Shown piece after piece: positions 8,446 to 17,304 of a DNA stretch of 58,201 nt (the stretch's first letter is position 1; the number at the start of each line of letters is the position of its first letter). The DNA is from Methylocystis sp. Sn-Cys. GTDB lineage: Bacteria; Pseudomonadota; Alphaproteobacteria; Rhizobiales; Beijerinckiaceae. The position numbers and the translations under genes were made by a program. The notes beneath the pieces were generated by a model that saw nothing but the letters and a program-made list of their open reading frames with translations, was not told the origin of the DNA and made no database searches. The stretch lies in the NCBI RefSeq assembly GCF_016745395.1, contig NZ_JAERVJ010000012.1:1-58201 (forward strand), written 5' to 3'.

Positions 8446-8814
8446 CTAGTTCTGAGCCAGGAATTCATCCGAGGCTTTGAACTCCTCGAGGGTCCATCCG
8501 CGCTCGGCCATAACAGACCTCACCCATTGCGGTGGGTGCGGGCCCCTTCCTGACCAGGCGTCGCCGCTTACGTGATTCTTGAATTTCGCCAAGCGTGGCT
8601 TTGGAGATTCGGTCGGCGCATCATCTCGTGGGCCGTCCGCCTCGAACTCCGGGAATATGTCGCCTAGACCCAATCCGGCCTGTCTGAGCTCTTCTTCGAT
8701 TTTGGCTCTCAGGCGCTCTTTAACTGCCTCCTTGCGCCGAGCCACCTCTTCTTGGGCTCGGTGGATCAGAGACAAAAGCTCCAAATCCGACAAGTTGGCG
8801 AACTCGTCGCGCAT
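8446..8814 (-). CDS. H-NS family nucleoid-associated protein
   Basis: 122 residues with the two-part layout of H-NS/HvrA proteins. The N-terminal helical oligomerisation region (LSDLELLSLIHRAQEEVARR and following) is joined through a Pro/Asp-rich linker to a C-terminal DNA-binding motif, SGDAWSGRGPHPPQWV (about residues 83-98). This matches the family core W-S/T-G-R/Q-G-x-x-P. Such proteins bind curved or AT-rich DNA in the minor groove and silence transcription, often of acquired genes. It is monocistronic and about 210 bases from tRNA-Thr. The family call is confident; the targets are unknown. Confidence 0.85.
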   Translation of the reverse strand: MRDEFANLSDLELLSLIHRAQEEVARRKEAVKERLRAKIEEELRQAGLGLGDIFPEFEADGPRDDAPTESPKPRLAKFKNHVSGDAWSGRGPHPPQWVRSVMAERGWTLEEFKASDEFLAQN

Positions 8815-9024
8815 TCCATGACCTCCGGGATGTGCTTTGAAGGCGTCTCTCCTACCGGAAACACGCTCGAAAACAAGGCCCCGGCGGACTTGAGGGATGA
8901 AGAGGGCGAGGGCATCCGTAACAGGAGCGCGTCGCGCTGACTTTCATCAGCCTCTCATCTTGTGTTTATCGAATAATTCTCGAAGGGACCTTTCGTGAAG
9001 CGCGATTGTCTCGTGCTCAGAAGC

Positions 9025-9100
9025 TGGTGCCGGTTGAGGGATTCGAACCCCCGACCTACTGATTACAAATCAGTTGCTCTACCAGCTGAGCTAAACCGGC
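9025..9100 (-). tRNA. tRNA-Thr (anticodon TGT)
   Basis: Read on the minus strand, it starts GCCGGTTTAGCTCAGCTGGT. The anticodon stem-loop is CTGAT-TTGTAAT-CAG with anticodon TGT. The T arm is GGGGGTTCGAATCCC, and the acceptor pairs as GCCGGTT/AACCGGC. The discriminator A and CCA are encoded (9025-9027). Confidence 0.96.
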
Positions 9101-9139
9101 GTTCCCTGCCGCATTTAATCCCCCAACCCCGCCGTAAGG

Positions 9140-10018
9140 TCAATCCCGCGCCGCGTCGCGCAGGCGTAAATGCGCGACGCTCAGCGCGGCGGCGCAGGCG
9201 TTGGAGACGTTGAGGCTCTTGATGGGGCCGGGAAGATCGAGCCTGGCGATGAGGTCGCAGCGCTCGCGCGTGAGGCGGCGCAGGCCCTTGCCCTCGGCGC
9301 CGAGCACCAGCGCCAGAGGTTTCGAAAGCGGGATGGTTTCGATGGGCGCGGCGCCTTCCGAATCGAGGCCGACAACGCTGTAGCCGCGCTCCTGCAACTG
9401 GTCCAAGGCGCGCGCGAGATTGACCACCGAGACGATCGTCACATGCTCCAGCGCGCCGGAGGCGGCCTTGGCCAGCACGCCGGTGAATTCCGGGCTATGA
9501 CGCTCGGTGACGATCAGCCCATCGACGCCGAAGGCGCAGGCCGTGCGCAGGATGGCGCCGACATTATGCGGATCCGTGATCTGGTCGAGGGCCAGCACCA
9601 CGCCGCTTGTCGATACGATATCGGCGATGTCGGCCTCCGGTAGCGGCCGGGCCTCCAGCAATAGTCCCTGATGGACGGCCTCTTCGCCAAGATGACGGGA
9701 GAGGTCGCGCGCGTCCACGAGGCGCGGCTCCAGGCCCGCCGCTTTGGCGAGATCGGCGATCCGGGGCAGGGTGGTCTCGGTTGCGTAAAGAGCGAGCAGC
9801 TTGCGGCGCCCGCCTTTGAGCGCCTCGCGCACGGCATGGGCGCCGTAGAGCGTCACGAGGTCTGGCGAGGCCGCGCGAAACGGGCCGCGTTGCGGCTCGG
9901 GCCGCGGGCGCGGGGCAGTCCGTTCGCCTCTCGGGCGTTCGTCCTTCGGCCGCTCTCCTCTTGCGCGCTCTCTTGGTTCGCCTCTTGCGCGCTCCTTTGG
10001 CGGCGGGCGGCGGCTCAT
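9140..10018 (-). CDS. rlmB: 23S rRNA 2'-O-ribose methyltransferase, TrmH/RlmB type
   Basis: 292 residues. The first 55 are a basic, disordered Arg/Pro/Glu-rich extension (repeats of ERARGE and DERPRGER). A SpoU substrate-binding domain starts near [17 protein letters not shown], and the SPOUT methyltransferase core carries the three family motifs: [29 protein letters not shown] and [17 protein letters not shown]. RlmB methylates the peptidyltransferase loop (G2251 in E. coli) using SAM. The ATG overlaps the ispE stop codon as ATGA (10015-10018), so translation is probably coupled. The exact rRNA target is inferred from the family. Confidence 0.88.
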   Translation of the reverse strand: MSRRPPPKERARGEPRERARGERPKDERPRGERTAPRPRPEPQRGPFRAASPDLVTLYGAHAVREALKGGRRKLLALYATETTLPRIADLAKAAGLEPRLVDARDLSRHLGEEAVHQGLLLEARPLPEADIADIVSTSGVVLALDQITDPHNVGAILRTACAFGVDGLIVTERHSPEFTGVLAKAASGALEHVTIVSVVNLARALDQLQERGYSVVGLDSEGAAPIETIPLSKPLALVLGAEGKGLRRLTRERCDLIARLDLPGPIKSLNVSNACAAALSVAHLRLRDAARD

Positions 10019-10881
10019 CGCAGCGCCGCCGTCTTCACCCACCATTCGGGATGTTGCGTCCGAATGGCGCGGGCCGCTCTGGCGGCTGCATTGGGCGTCG
10101 AAAAGATCGCGAAGCACGTGGCGCCCGAGCCGGACATGCGCGCGAGCTTGCAGCCGCGGGCGGCGCGCAGCACAGCCAGCGTATCGACAATGACCGGCGC
10201 CTGAAGGCAGGCCGGGTCTTCGAGATCGTTGCGGCCCCGCGATAGCAAAGCGAGAAGCTCCAAAGCAGGGGCGCCGTCGCCGACGATCGGGTGGGCGGGG
10301 GCCTCCACGCGCTCGCCGGGCTGAAGGCCGAGGCGTGCGAAGACCGGGCGCGTCTCCACCGGCACGCCCGGATTGACCAGCACGGCCGGCAGCAGCGGCA
10401 AGCGCAGCAGCGGGCCAAGCGATTCGCCGGCGCCGCGCATCATTCGGGCCTGGCCGGCAAGGCAGACCGGCACGTCCGAGCCCGTGGCGCGGGCGGCGTC
10501 GTAAAGCCGCGGATCGTCGGCTGCGAGCCCATTGGCGCGGGCCAGGAGCCGCAGCGCCGCCGCCGCATCCGAGGAGCCGCCGCCGATTCCCGCCGCGACG
10601 GGGAGGCGCTTCTCCAAACGGAAGGCGCCGAGGGTCAGCCCTTCGACTCGCTCGGCGAGATTGCGCGCGGCGCGCAGCACAAGATTATCGTCGCCCGCGC
10701 CGGCGGCCGGGGCGGTGGGTCCGGAAACGTCGAGCGAGAGAGCGCCGCCGGGAGACAAAGACAGCGTATCGCCTGCGCCGCTAAACACGACGAGGCTTTC
10801 GAGCTCGTGATAGCCGCCGTCCCTGCGGCCGAGAATATGAAGTGTGAGATTGATCTTCGCGGGGGCGCGCGTCACCAGCAT
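10015..10881 (-). CDS. ispE: 4-diphosphocytidyl-2-C-methyl-D-erythritol kinase
   Basis: 288 residues, the normal length for IspE of the GHMP kinase fold. Visible motifs are the N-terminal [20 protein letters not shown] and the ATP-binding glycine loop [18 protein letters not shown]. Near the C-terminus is [14 protein letters not shown], the third GHMP motif. It phosphorylates CDP-ME at the 2-hydroxyl in the MEP isoprenoid pathway. It is the first gene of a two-gene unit with rlmB and overlaps it by four bases; tRNA-Gly lies just upstream in the same orientation. Confidence 0.95.
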   Translation of the reverse strand: MLVTRAPAKINLTLHILGRRDGGYHELESLVVFSGAGDTLSLSPGGALSLDVSGPTAPAAGAGDDNLVLRAARNLAERVEGLTLGAFRLEKRLPVAAGIGGGSSDAAAALRLLARANGLAADDPRLYDAARATGSDVPVCLAGQARMMRGAGESLGPLLRLPLLPAVLVNPGVPVETRPVFARLGLQPGERVEAPAHPIVGDGAPALELLALLSRGRNDLEDPACLQAPVIVDTLAVLRAARGCKLARMSGSGATCFAIFSTPNAAARAARAIRTQHPEWWVKTAALR

Positions 10882-10922
10882 CGTACCCCGACCTCCGCTT
10901 TAGGGTTATCGCGGAGCTTCTT

Positions 10923-10997
10923 TGGAGCGGGCGAAGGGATTCGAACCCTCGACCCCAACCTTGGCAAGGTTGTGCTCTACCCCTGAGCTACACCCGC
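10923..10997 (-). tRNA. tRNA-Gly (anticodon GCC)
   Basis: The minus strand reads GCGGGTGTAGCTCAGGGGTA, then an anticodon stem AACCT-TGCCAAGG-TT with anticodon GCC, then the T arm GAGGGTTCGAATCCCTT, and acceptor pairing GCGGGTG/TCGCCCGC. The 3' CCA is encoded at 10923-10925. Confidence 0.95.
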
Positions 10998-11168
10998 ATC
11001 CGTTGCTTCGGTCTCGCGCGTCGCGTCGCCGTCGCAGGGGTCTTATGCAACAAACGATCTGGCTTTGCAACAGGCGACGTCATGAAAATTACAAGCCTGT
11101 GGATGGCTGGAGAAAGTCTTTTGTTTTCAGTTTAATATCCGCTCACTGGTCGCCGCCACGCCGTAAAA

Positions 11169-12563
11169 TCAGAGCCACCATGCGCCAAAGATGATCGTCG
11201 CGACAGTCAGAGGCGCGCCGATCTTGAAATAGGTCCAAAAGCCGATCTCGACGCCTTGCGTGCGGGCCCTTTGCGCGACGATCAGATTGGCGACAGAGCC
11301 GAGCAAAGTGAAATTCCCGGCAAGGGTCGAGGCCATGGCGACAATCAGCCAGGACCTTTCCGGATCGCCTGCGCCGGCGATGAAGGGCTTCAGGACAAGG
11401 ACCGCCGGGACATTGCTCACGATATTCGAGAGACCGGCGGTGATCGCCGAAAGGACGAATGGCGCGCCGACATCGAAACGCCCGACCGCAGCCACCACCT
11501 CGGGCGTCACCACGGTCTTCTCTAAGCCGGCCACGACGATGAAAAGACCGACGAACATGAGCAGCAATGGCCAGTCGATCTCCTGGTAGACTTTATCCGC
11601 CTTGACCTTGCGCGTGAGCAGCAGGATCGCGCCGCCGACGATTGCGACCTTGGCGACGGGCTGCCCGGCAAAGAACAGAACCATCATGACGAGCGTCACC
11701 ACGACAGATTTGGCGATCAGGGCTCCGTGGTAGCGCGTCGGTGGGGAGGGCAAGCTCGGCAGGCGCTCGCGTGTCAGAAATTCGCGCCGATAGGCCAGCG
11801 TGAGGAACAACACGCACAGCATCAAGCCGAAGAGCGCCACGGGCCACAGTGCGCCGGCGAAAGTCCCGTAGGGAATGCGCGAGAACGCGCCGATCATCAT
11901 GTTCTGCGGATTGCCGGTGATCGTCGCCGCGCTGCCGATGTTGGAGGCCAGAGGGATCGCCAAAACATAAGGGACAGGGTCGCGCTTGAGTCGCTTCACG
12001 AGCTCCACGACGAGCGGCGTCATGACGAGGCAGATCGTGTCATTGACCAGGAAGGCCGAGAAGGAGCCGGAGACCAGGACGATCGCGATCAGCAGCAGCA
12101 GCGGATGGCCGGCGCGCGCCACGACCCAGTCGCTGACCAGCCGGAAGAAGCCCGAGAGGCGAAGATTGGCCACTACGATCATCATGCCGAGGAGAAGCGT
12201 GATCGTGTCGAAGTCGACGGCGCGATAGGCCTCCTCCAGCGGCAGGACGCCTATACCCACCATGAGGCTGGCCCCCACCAGAGCCGCGCCGGCGCGGTCG
12301 AGCCGCAGGCCGGGAAATCTGCCGATGGCGATGACGAGGTAAGTGCCGAGAAAGACGAGAACCGCGAGGATGGTCTTGCCATTGGCCCAGGTCACGAGCG
12401 CGCCGGCGCTCTCCTCTCCCGACAATGATCGTAGGGCCCATTGGCCGATGTCGCCGATGATCCCGACCGCCACGGCGTAAAGCAGCGCTCCGAGGGCGAC
12501 GAGCGACACGGCCAGAAGAGCTGTCGCGAGCCCGTTTTTTTTGCTCGTCGGCGGTTGATCCAT
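11169..12563 (-). CDS. SLC13/ArsB-superfamily anion permease
   Basis: 464 residues with about 11-12 hydrophobic segments. The conserved core motif of the citrate/ArsB/NhaD ion-transporter superfamily is present twice: LVSGSFSAFLVNDTICLVMTPLV followed by ASNIGSAATITGNPQNMMIG, and later ITAGLSNIVSNVPAVLVLKPF followed by GSVANLIVAQRA. The substrate cannot be assigned; COG0471/ArsB-like members carry dicarboxylates, sulfate, or arsenite/antimonite. I start at ATG 12563 (MDQPPTSKK), with GAGAAG upstream, rather than a longer frame to 12680. It is monocistronic. Confidence 0.8.
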   Translation of the reverse strand: MDQPPTSKKNGLATALLAVSLVALGALLYAVAVGIIGDIGQWALRSLSGEESAGALVTWANGKTILAVLVFLGTYLVIAIGRFPGLRLDRAGAALVGASLMVGIGVLPLEEAYRAVDFDTITLLLGMMIVVANLRLSGFFRLVSDWVVARAGHPLLLLIAIVLVSGSFSAFLVNDTICLVMTPLVVELVKRLKRDPVPYVLAIPLASNIGSAATITGNPQNMMIGAFSRIPYGTFAGALWPVALFGLMLCVLFLTLAYRREFLTRERLPSLPSPPTRYHGALIAKSVVVTLVMMVLFFAGQPVAKVAIVGGAILLLTRKVKADKVYQEIDWPLLLMFVGLFIVVAGLEKTVVTPEVVAAVGRFDVGAPFVLSAITAGLSNIVSNVPAVLVLKPFIAGAGDPERSWLIVAMASTLAGNFTLLGSVANLIVAQRARTQGVEIGFWTYFKIGAPLTVATIIFGAWWL

Positions 12564-12850
12564 CTTCTCGGCTTGTAGGGGCCGAGTCTTCGTCTTCCGT
12601 ATCAATCCCAACACCGCTTTAAATCTCGAATGCGCAGATTCGCCATCTAGCCGCATGCAACGCTGCGTTGCGGCCATCATAACGGCAAGACGCTAAGTTC
12701 TCGCCTTATGCCGCAATCGGGTAAGACGAAGACCTTAGTCGCTTTGGCTCGACGCCTAGCGGACAGCGCTCAGTCGAGCTGTGGATGTTGGTTGGCGAGA
12801 AATCAGGGCGGAACTGGCGTCGGGACGGGTCGGGGGCGTCACGGCGCGAA

Positions 12851-12928
12851 TGGTCGGAGTGGCGGGATTCGAACCCACGACCCCTTGTCCCCCAGACAAG
12901 TGCGCTAACCGGGCTGCGCTACACTCCG
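12851..12928 (-). tRNA. tRNA-Pro (anticodon GGG)
   Basis: The minus strand starts CGGAGTGTAGCGCAGCCCGG. The anticodon arm is CTTGT-CTGGGGG-ACAAG, so the anticodon is GGG. The T arm is GTGGGTTCGAATCCCGC, and the acceptor pairs CGGAGTG/CACTCCG. CCA is encoded. It sits downstream of a MerR gene, an arrangement I associate with Rhizobiales genomes. Confidence 0.95.
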
Positions 12929-13032
12929 ACTGGCCGCCCTTATAGAGAGGCGACGGCCCGGTTGCAACGAGATATGACATTTTGCCCCCGGGAAGATCGA
13001 TCGACCGCACGGGCCTATATTTTCCGGGCTGT

Positions 13033-13746
13033 TCAGCGGCGGGTCAGATTGAGCAGCCGCTTGCATTCCTCGATCTGCGCGAGCGCTTTGCGCAAATTTT
13101 GCGCCTGTTCTTGGTCTTCACGGCGGGTGACGAGTACCGGAGCATGGAAGACGGGGCGCGGCGCCGGCGCGGTGAAGGCGTCGGTAAACGGGGAGCCCGG
13201 GGGAAGAATTTCAATGATCGCCTCGGAGCCATGCGCTTCGACAGAGGCCGCCTCGGGCAGGGCGCTCGCCGTCGCTGCTGAAGGCTCCGGCTCCGGGAGG
13301 TCGAGCGTCTCCTGAATCGTGACCGGCGGCGAGGCTGGCGCCATCTCCGGCGGCGCAGGTTCGGCGCGGGCGGCGGCAGGCTCCCGAGCTGGCGGCGCGG
13401 GCGTGACCGATTCGCCGCTCTCGCGGCGGCGCGCGTCGGCGAGAACGCCCTCGACGCCTTGCTCGGCGAGAATGCGCTGAACGCCCTTGATCGTATAGCC
13501 TTCGCGATACAGCAAATGCCGGATCGCTTCGACGAGCTCGATATCGCGCGGGCGGTAGAATCGCCGTCCGCCGGCGCGCTTCACCGGGTCGATCTCCTTG
13601 AAGCGCGTTTCCCAGAAGCGCAGCACGTGTTGGGGGAGGTCGAGATATTCCGCCACCTCGCCGATCGTGCGCAGCGAGGCCATCTCTTCCCGTGTCAACG
13701 CGCCTCTGCCGGCCACCTTTGCTCCCCCGATCGAAAGAGCGTTCAT
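13033..13746 (-). CDS. MerR-family transcriptional regulator
   Basis: 237 residues from ATG 13746. The MerR winged helix is at about residues 25-95: [25 protein letters not shown], then the wing [21 protein letters not shown] Pro/Ala/Glu-rich linker of about 100 residues follows, and the C-terminal helix ([20 protein letters not shown]) may dimerise. In Rhizobiales a homologue usually follows ihfA; ihfA is not here. There are no MerR metal-binding cysteines, so the effector is unknown. It is divergent from ctaA with 130 bases between the starts. An internal ATG at MASLRTIG is a possible shorter start. Confidence 0.85.
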   Translation of the reverse strand: MNALSIGGAKVAGRGALTREEMASLRTIGEVAEYLDLPQHVLRFWETRFKEIDPVKRAGGRRFYRPRDIELVEAIRHLLYREGYTIKGVQRILAEQGVEGVLADARRRESGESVTPAPPAREPAAARAEPAPPEMAPASPPVTIQETLDLPEPEPSAATASALPEAASVEAHGSEAIIEILPPGSPFTDAFTAPAPRPVFHAPVLVTRREDQEQAQNLRKALAQIEECKRLLNLTRR

Positions 13747-13876
13747 TCTTACACTCGATGCGCGTCCTATCAGCCTAAAATCCGGCGCTTCGCGGGCGCC
13801 GCGCGCTGCTAGGTGTGGACAAGCGTCTTCGGCATCCCTTAAGTGCCGAGGCAGAGGAACCCTTGAGGCGAGCGAC

Positions 13877-14989
13877 ATGGAAGACTGGCTTCTCTTTCCG
13901 CATCCCGTGCCCGAGGTGAGGCATCGCGCGACAGAGGAAAACGCTGTCGCGGTGCGCAACTGGCTCTGGATCGTCGCGGGCCTCGTCTTTCTGATGGTCA
14001 TCGTCGGCGGCGCGACGCGCTTGACCGAATCGGGCCTCTCCATCGTCGAGTGGAAGCCTGTGACCGGCGCCATCCCGCCGCTGACACAGCAGGAATGGGT
14101 CGCGGCCTTCGAGGACTATAAGAAGATCCCGCAGTACCGGGAACTCTTCCCGGACATGGACCTCGCCGGATTCCAATACATCTACGCCTGGGAGTGGGCG
14201 CATCGCTTGCTCGGGCGTCTCATCGGCGTGGTCTTCGTGGTTCCGCTGATCTGGTTCTGGGTGAAGGGGCGCCTCCCATCCGCCGTCAAGCCGAAGCTTA
14301 TCGGCATACTCGCTTTGGGCGCGCTGCAGGGCGGCGTCGGCTGGTGGATGGTCTCGTCCGGCCTCGTGCATCGCACGGAAGTGGCGCAGGAGCGGCTTGC
14401 CATTCATCTCATCATCGCGGCTTTCATCTTCTCGGCCTGCCTATGGGTCGCCGGCGGGCTCGGGCGGCGCAGGCCGTCGAGCGCGCATGACCATCCGGGG
14501 CGGCTGCGCGGGCTGGCTTTCGTTATTTTGGCGCTGGTCTTCGTGCAGCTCTTCATGGGCGGCATTGTCGCGGGGCTGCGCGCCGGGCTCGTGGAAAACA
14601 CATGGCCGCTTATCGCCGGCGCCTTCATTCCGGCGGCTGATGTTCTCTTCCCCAAAGACCCCTGGTGGGCGAATATTTTCGAGACGCCGCTCACGGCGCA
14701 ATTCTTCCACCGCATGATCGCTTATCTGATCTTCATCCTCGCGGCGCTGCATCTCGGCGATGCGCTGATGAACGCCGGCGGGCGGGCGCGCAGCGGCGCG
14801 GTCATCGTCTTCGGCCATGTCGTCGGACAGATTGCGCTGGGCGTTGCGACGCTGCTGCTGGTCGAGCCGCCCTATGCGGGCACGCCGCATCTCCTTGTTG
14901 CGCTGGCGCATCAGGCAGTGGGCCTGGGCGTGCTTGCCGTGGCGACATTGCAGGCGCGTCGACTGGCGAATGATCTGGAGATCGTCTGA
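13877..14989 (+). CDS. ctaA: Heme A synthase (CtaA/Cox15)
   Basis: 370 residues with eight predicted transmembrane helices. The family histidines are visible: [37 protein letters not shown] and ALAHQAVG, which ligate the substrate and cofactor hemes. The motif [21 protein letters not shown] is characteristic of the alphaproteobacterial Cox15-like class 2. It oxidises the heme O C8 methyl to a formyl group, giving heme A for aa3-type cytochrome oxidase. A TTG-started membrane protein gene follows 14 bases after its stop codon, so the MNIO cassette may be co-transcribed with it. Confidence 0.95.
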   Translation: MEDWLLFPHPVPEVRHRATEENAVAVRNWLWIVAGLVFLMVIVGGATRLTESGLSIVEWKPVTGAIPPLTQQEWVAAFEDYKKIPQYRELFPDMDLAGFQYIYAWEWAHRLLGRLIGVVFVVPLIWFWVKGRLPSAVKPKLIGILALGALQGGVGWWMVSSGLVHRTEVAQERLAIHLIIAAFIFSACLWVAGGLGRRRPSSAHDHPGRLRGLAFVILALVFVQLFMGGIVAGLRAGLVENTWPLIAGAFIPAADVLFPKDPWWANIFETPLTAQFFHRMIAYLIFILAALHLGDALMNAGGRARSGAVIVFGHVVGQIALGVATLLLVEPPYAGTPHLLVALAHQAVGLGVLAVATLQARRLANDLEIV

Positions 14990-15003
14990 CGGAGCAAAGC
15001 GCC

Positions 15004-15930
15004 TTGGAGAACGTCCTCTCTCTTCCCGGCCCTGATTTTCTCAACGTCTACGGCGTGGTGGTCATTCTGACGCTTGCCGCCGCATGGCTTGTCATCCGCT
15101 TTGCCGATCGGACGGGCGATCATCCGCCGCCCGTGCCGCAGAGCCCCGACGCTGTGGACGTGGCCTTCCTGCAGGGCGGGGTGAATCAGGTCATCCGCAC
15201 CCTCTGCTATGATCTCGTGCAGCATGGCTATGCGGCGCTGGCGAAAGACGACCGTATCGTCCCGACCGGCAAGAAGCCGGAGCCCGGCGCGCTCGATCCT
15301 TTGCAGACGCGCGTTTTGCAAATGATTCAGGCGAGCCCCAAGGCGCATGAGCTGTTCAGCAACCGCGCGGCGCGCAAGGAGCTGCTCCAATTGCTGGACC
15401 CTGTGCACGCAAGGCTTGCCGCGCAAGGCCTCGTGAAGCCCGAGTCCGTGAAGGCGTGGCGCACGCGCGCGCAGCTCTTCGGCACGCTCACGCTTCTCGG
15501 TTTCGCCGGCGCCAAAATCTATGTCGCGCTGAGCACGGGGCACACGAACGTCTCCTATCTCATCTTCCTCAGCATCGCTTCGGTCGCCGCGCTTTTCGCG
15601 CTGGCTTATGTGACGACGCGCAGCCATGCGAGCCGGCGCGGACGCGCTTATCTCGAGGCGATGGAGCTTGCCTATCGCCCGCGGCTCGATGCGGCGCTCC
15701 TCGCCGTCGGCGCGCCGACAGAGAGAAAAGCTTTCGAGGGCGCGTCGCTCTTTCTCCTTGGGCTCTATGGCTTCTCGGCGCTGAGGGGCACGGCGGACGC
15801 CGCCTTCGCGCGGCATTTCAAGCGCGCCTCCAGCGAGAGCGGCGGCAGTTGCGGCTCGAGCTGCAGCGGCTCCTGCGGAAACGGCGATGGCGGCAGTGGG
15901 TGTGGCGGCTGTGGCGGCGGCGGGGATTGA
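15004..15930 (+). CDS. TIGR04222-like membrane protein with a Cys/Gly-rich tail
   Basis: 308 residues from TTG 15004, with GGAG ten bases upstream. One N-terminal membrane helix (NVYGVVVILTLAAAWLVIRF) precedes a soluble stretch rich in charged helices (about 50-150). Two further helices follow (FGTLTLLGFAGAKIYVAL and SYLIFLSIASVAALFALAYV), then a basic cytosolic or periplasmic stretch. The last 33 residues are low complexity, Ser/Gly with five cysteines at 283, 287, 291, 300 and 303 (SCGSSCSGSCG and GCGGCGGGGD). The layout resembles proteins annotated as TIGR04222 membrane proteins, which from memory sit beside DUF692 genes. I infer that the tail is the substrate or metal-binding part of the cassette. 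The next gene starts inside the tail-coding region. Confidence 0.75.
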   Translation: MENVLSLPGPDFLNVYGVVVILTLAAAWLVIRFADRTGDHPPPVPQSPDAVDVAFLQGGVNQVIRTLCYDLVQHGYAALAKDDRIVPTGKKPEPGALDPLQTRVLQMIQASPKAHELFSNRAARKELLQLLDPVHARLAAQGLVKPESVKAWRTRAQLFGTLTLLGFAGAKIYVALSTGHTNVSYLIFLSIASVAALFALAYVTTRSHASRRGRAYLEAMELAYRPRLDAALLAVGAPTERKAFEGASLFLLGLYGFSALRGTADAAFARHFKRASSESGGSCGSSCSGSCGNGDGGSGCGGCGGGGD

Positions 15931-16753
15931 GGCGCCGGCGCTCGGCTCGGGGATCGGCTATCGGCCGCCGTTTCGCGCCGATCTCTTCGCCAATCGCTCG
16001 CGTGTCGATTTCCTTGAGATCATCGCCGACCATTATTTCGACGCGTCAGCCGAGAAGCTCGCGGAGCTTGATCTCCTTCGCGCGCATTTCCCGATTGTCG
16101 CGCATGGGCTCGATCTTTCGATCGGCAGCGCGGAGGGGATCGACAGCGCTTATCTCGAAAAATTCGCGCGCCTGATCGAGCGCATCGATCCGCCCTGGTG
16201 GAGCGAGCATTTGTGCTTCACCCGCGCCGGCGGGGTCGACATCGGCCATCTCGCCGCTTTGCCCTATACGCAAGAGGCGATCGACGTTGTCGCGCGCAAT
16301 GTCGACACTGTGCGCAAGCGCATCCGCGCGCCGCTCCTGCTCGAAAACATCACGACCGTCGTGCGCGTGCCCGGCGGCGAGATGGACGAGCCCGAGTTTC
16401 TCACCCGCACGCTCGACGCCACCGGCTGCGGGTGGCTCTGCGATGTGGCCAATCTCTACACCAACGCCGTCAACCAGCAGGTCGACATCGACGCGACTTT
16501 CGAGCGCTGGCCCTGGGACCGGCTCGTGCAGATTCATTACGCGGGCGGGCGTTGGCGGGATGGAGTCTTGATCGATAGCCACGACTCGGCGACGAGCGAA
16601 GCCGTTTGGGCGCTCTACGACTGCATCGTGGCGCGTGCGCCTGTGAAGGGCGTTATCTTGGAGCGCGACGAGCGTCTGCCGGTCTTCGCCGAGTTGCTTG
16701 ACGAGGTCGCGCGCGCCCGCGCGCCGTTGCAGGACTGCGGAAGATGGCCTTAA
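15887..16753 (+). CDS. DUF692 multinuclear non-heme iron oxidative enzyme (MNIO)
   Basis: 288 residues with a TIM-barrel-like DUF692 pattern. The family line-up is clear: FLEIIADHYF (His49), PIVAHGLDLSIGS (His73), WWSEHLCF (Glu107-His108), PLLLENITT (Glu153), CGWLCDVANLYTNA (Asp186, Asn189), VQIHYAGG (His217), IDSHDS (His232) and ILERDERLP (Glu259). These match the iron-ligand motifs of MbnB, TglH and BufB. One oddity is that the usual second His in the IHLAGH motif is Gly here. Such enzymes use mixed-valent iron to remodel cysteine or neighbouring residues in peptides. The ATG at 15887 overlaps the upstream gene by 44 bases; in-frame GTG codons at 15896-15911 are alternatives. The product is unknown. 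Confidence 0.88.
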   Translation: MAAVGVAAVAAAGIEAPALGSGIGYRPPFRADLFANRSRVDFLEIIADHYFDASAEKLAELDLLRAHFPIVAHGLDLSIGSAEGIDSAYLEKFARLIERIDPPWWSEHLCFTRAGGVDIGHLAALPYTQEAIDVVARNVDTVRKRIRAPLLLENITTVVRVPGGEMDEPEFLTRTLDATGCGWLCDVANLYTNAVNQQVDIDATFERWPWDRLVQIHYAGGRWRDGVLIDSHDSATSEAVWALYDCIVARAPVKGVILERDERLPVFAELLDEVARARAPLQDCGRWP

Positions 16754-17304
16754 GGGAGACGCAAGCGCTGCTTGCGCGCATCTTCACCGACGCCGGGGCG
16801 CGCCGAGAATTTTTCGAAGATCGTGATCGGGTAGCCCACGCCTTCGGGCTCAGCGAAGCCGAAACGGAAGCGATTGCCGCGCTCGATAAACGCGAGGTTG
16901 AGTCTTTCGCGCGCAGCCTCCTCGGCAAGCGTGCGCTCGATGCGCGCAAAACCTTGCCGCTGACGGCGAAAGCCCTGGGACAAGAGTTCGACCGGCTGCT
17001 TTTCGAGGCGATCGATGGCCCGCCACAGCCACAGCGCCACCGCGCGGACGCCGCTGCGCTGACGAGGCTTCTGGTCTCGCGGCCAATGGACCCGCCATGG
17101 ATCGGCGATCTGGCGCGCTATGAGATGGGCTTCGTCGCCGCCGCGCGGCCCGGCGCCTTTTTTCTCATGCGGCGCTTCGCCTATCCCATAGACGAGATCG
17201 CGCGCCAGCTTTTGACTGGCGCGCGCGTCGATGTCACTTCCCGCCAGCGCGTCGGGCTTTGGCTGCGGGCGCCGCGCGGCAGATTGTTCTTTCGCTTATT
17301 CTAG
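16744..17304 (+). CDS. Putative MNIO partner protein
   Basis: 186 residues, soluble and mostly helical, with no motif I recognise. Its ATG lies 10 bases inside the end of the DUF692 gene, the coupling usual for an MNIO and its recognition partner (compare MbnB-MbnC and DUF692-DUF2063 pairs). The first 50 residues are short amphipathic helices (ETQALLARIFTDAGARREFF). The C-terminal third (LARYEMGFVAAARPGAFFLM, then RRFAYPIDEIARQL) could be a compact beta-containing domain. Peptide recognition or delivery is inferred from position alone. Its TAG overlaps the fliJ stop codon at a palindromic CTAG. Confidence 0.65.
   Translation: MALRETQALLARIFTDAGARREFFEDRDRVAHAFGLSEAETEAIAALDKREVESFARSLLGKRALDARKTLPLTAKALGQEFDRLLFEAIDGPPQPQRHRADAAALTRLLVSRPMDPPWIGDLARYEMGFVAAARPGAFFLMRRFAYPIDEIARQLLTGARVDVTSRQRVGLWLRAPRGRLFFRLF

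Noticed and set aside
15004-17304. The MNIO cassette as a methanobactin operon
   Set aside because: There is no mbnA-like leader/core peptide, no MbnC signature, and no mbnT or transporter gene nearby. Only the enzyme superfamily is shared.
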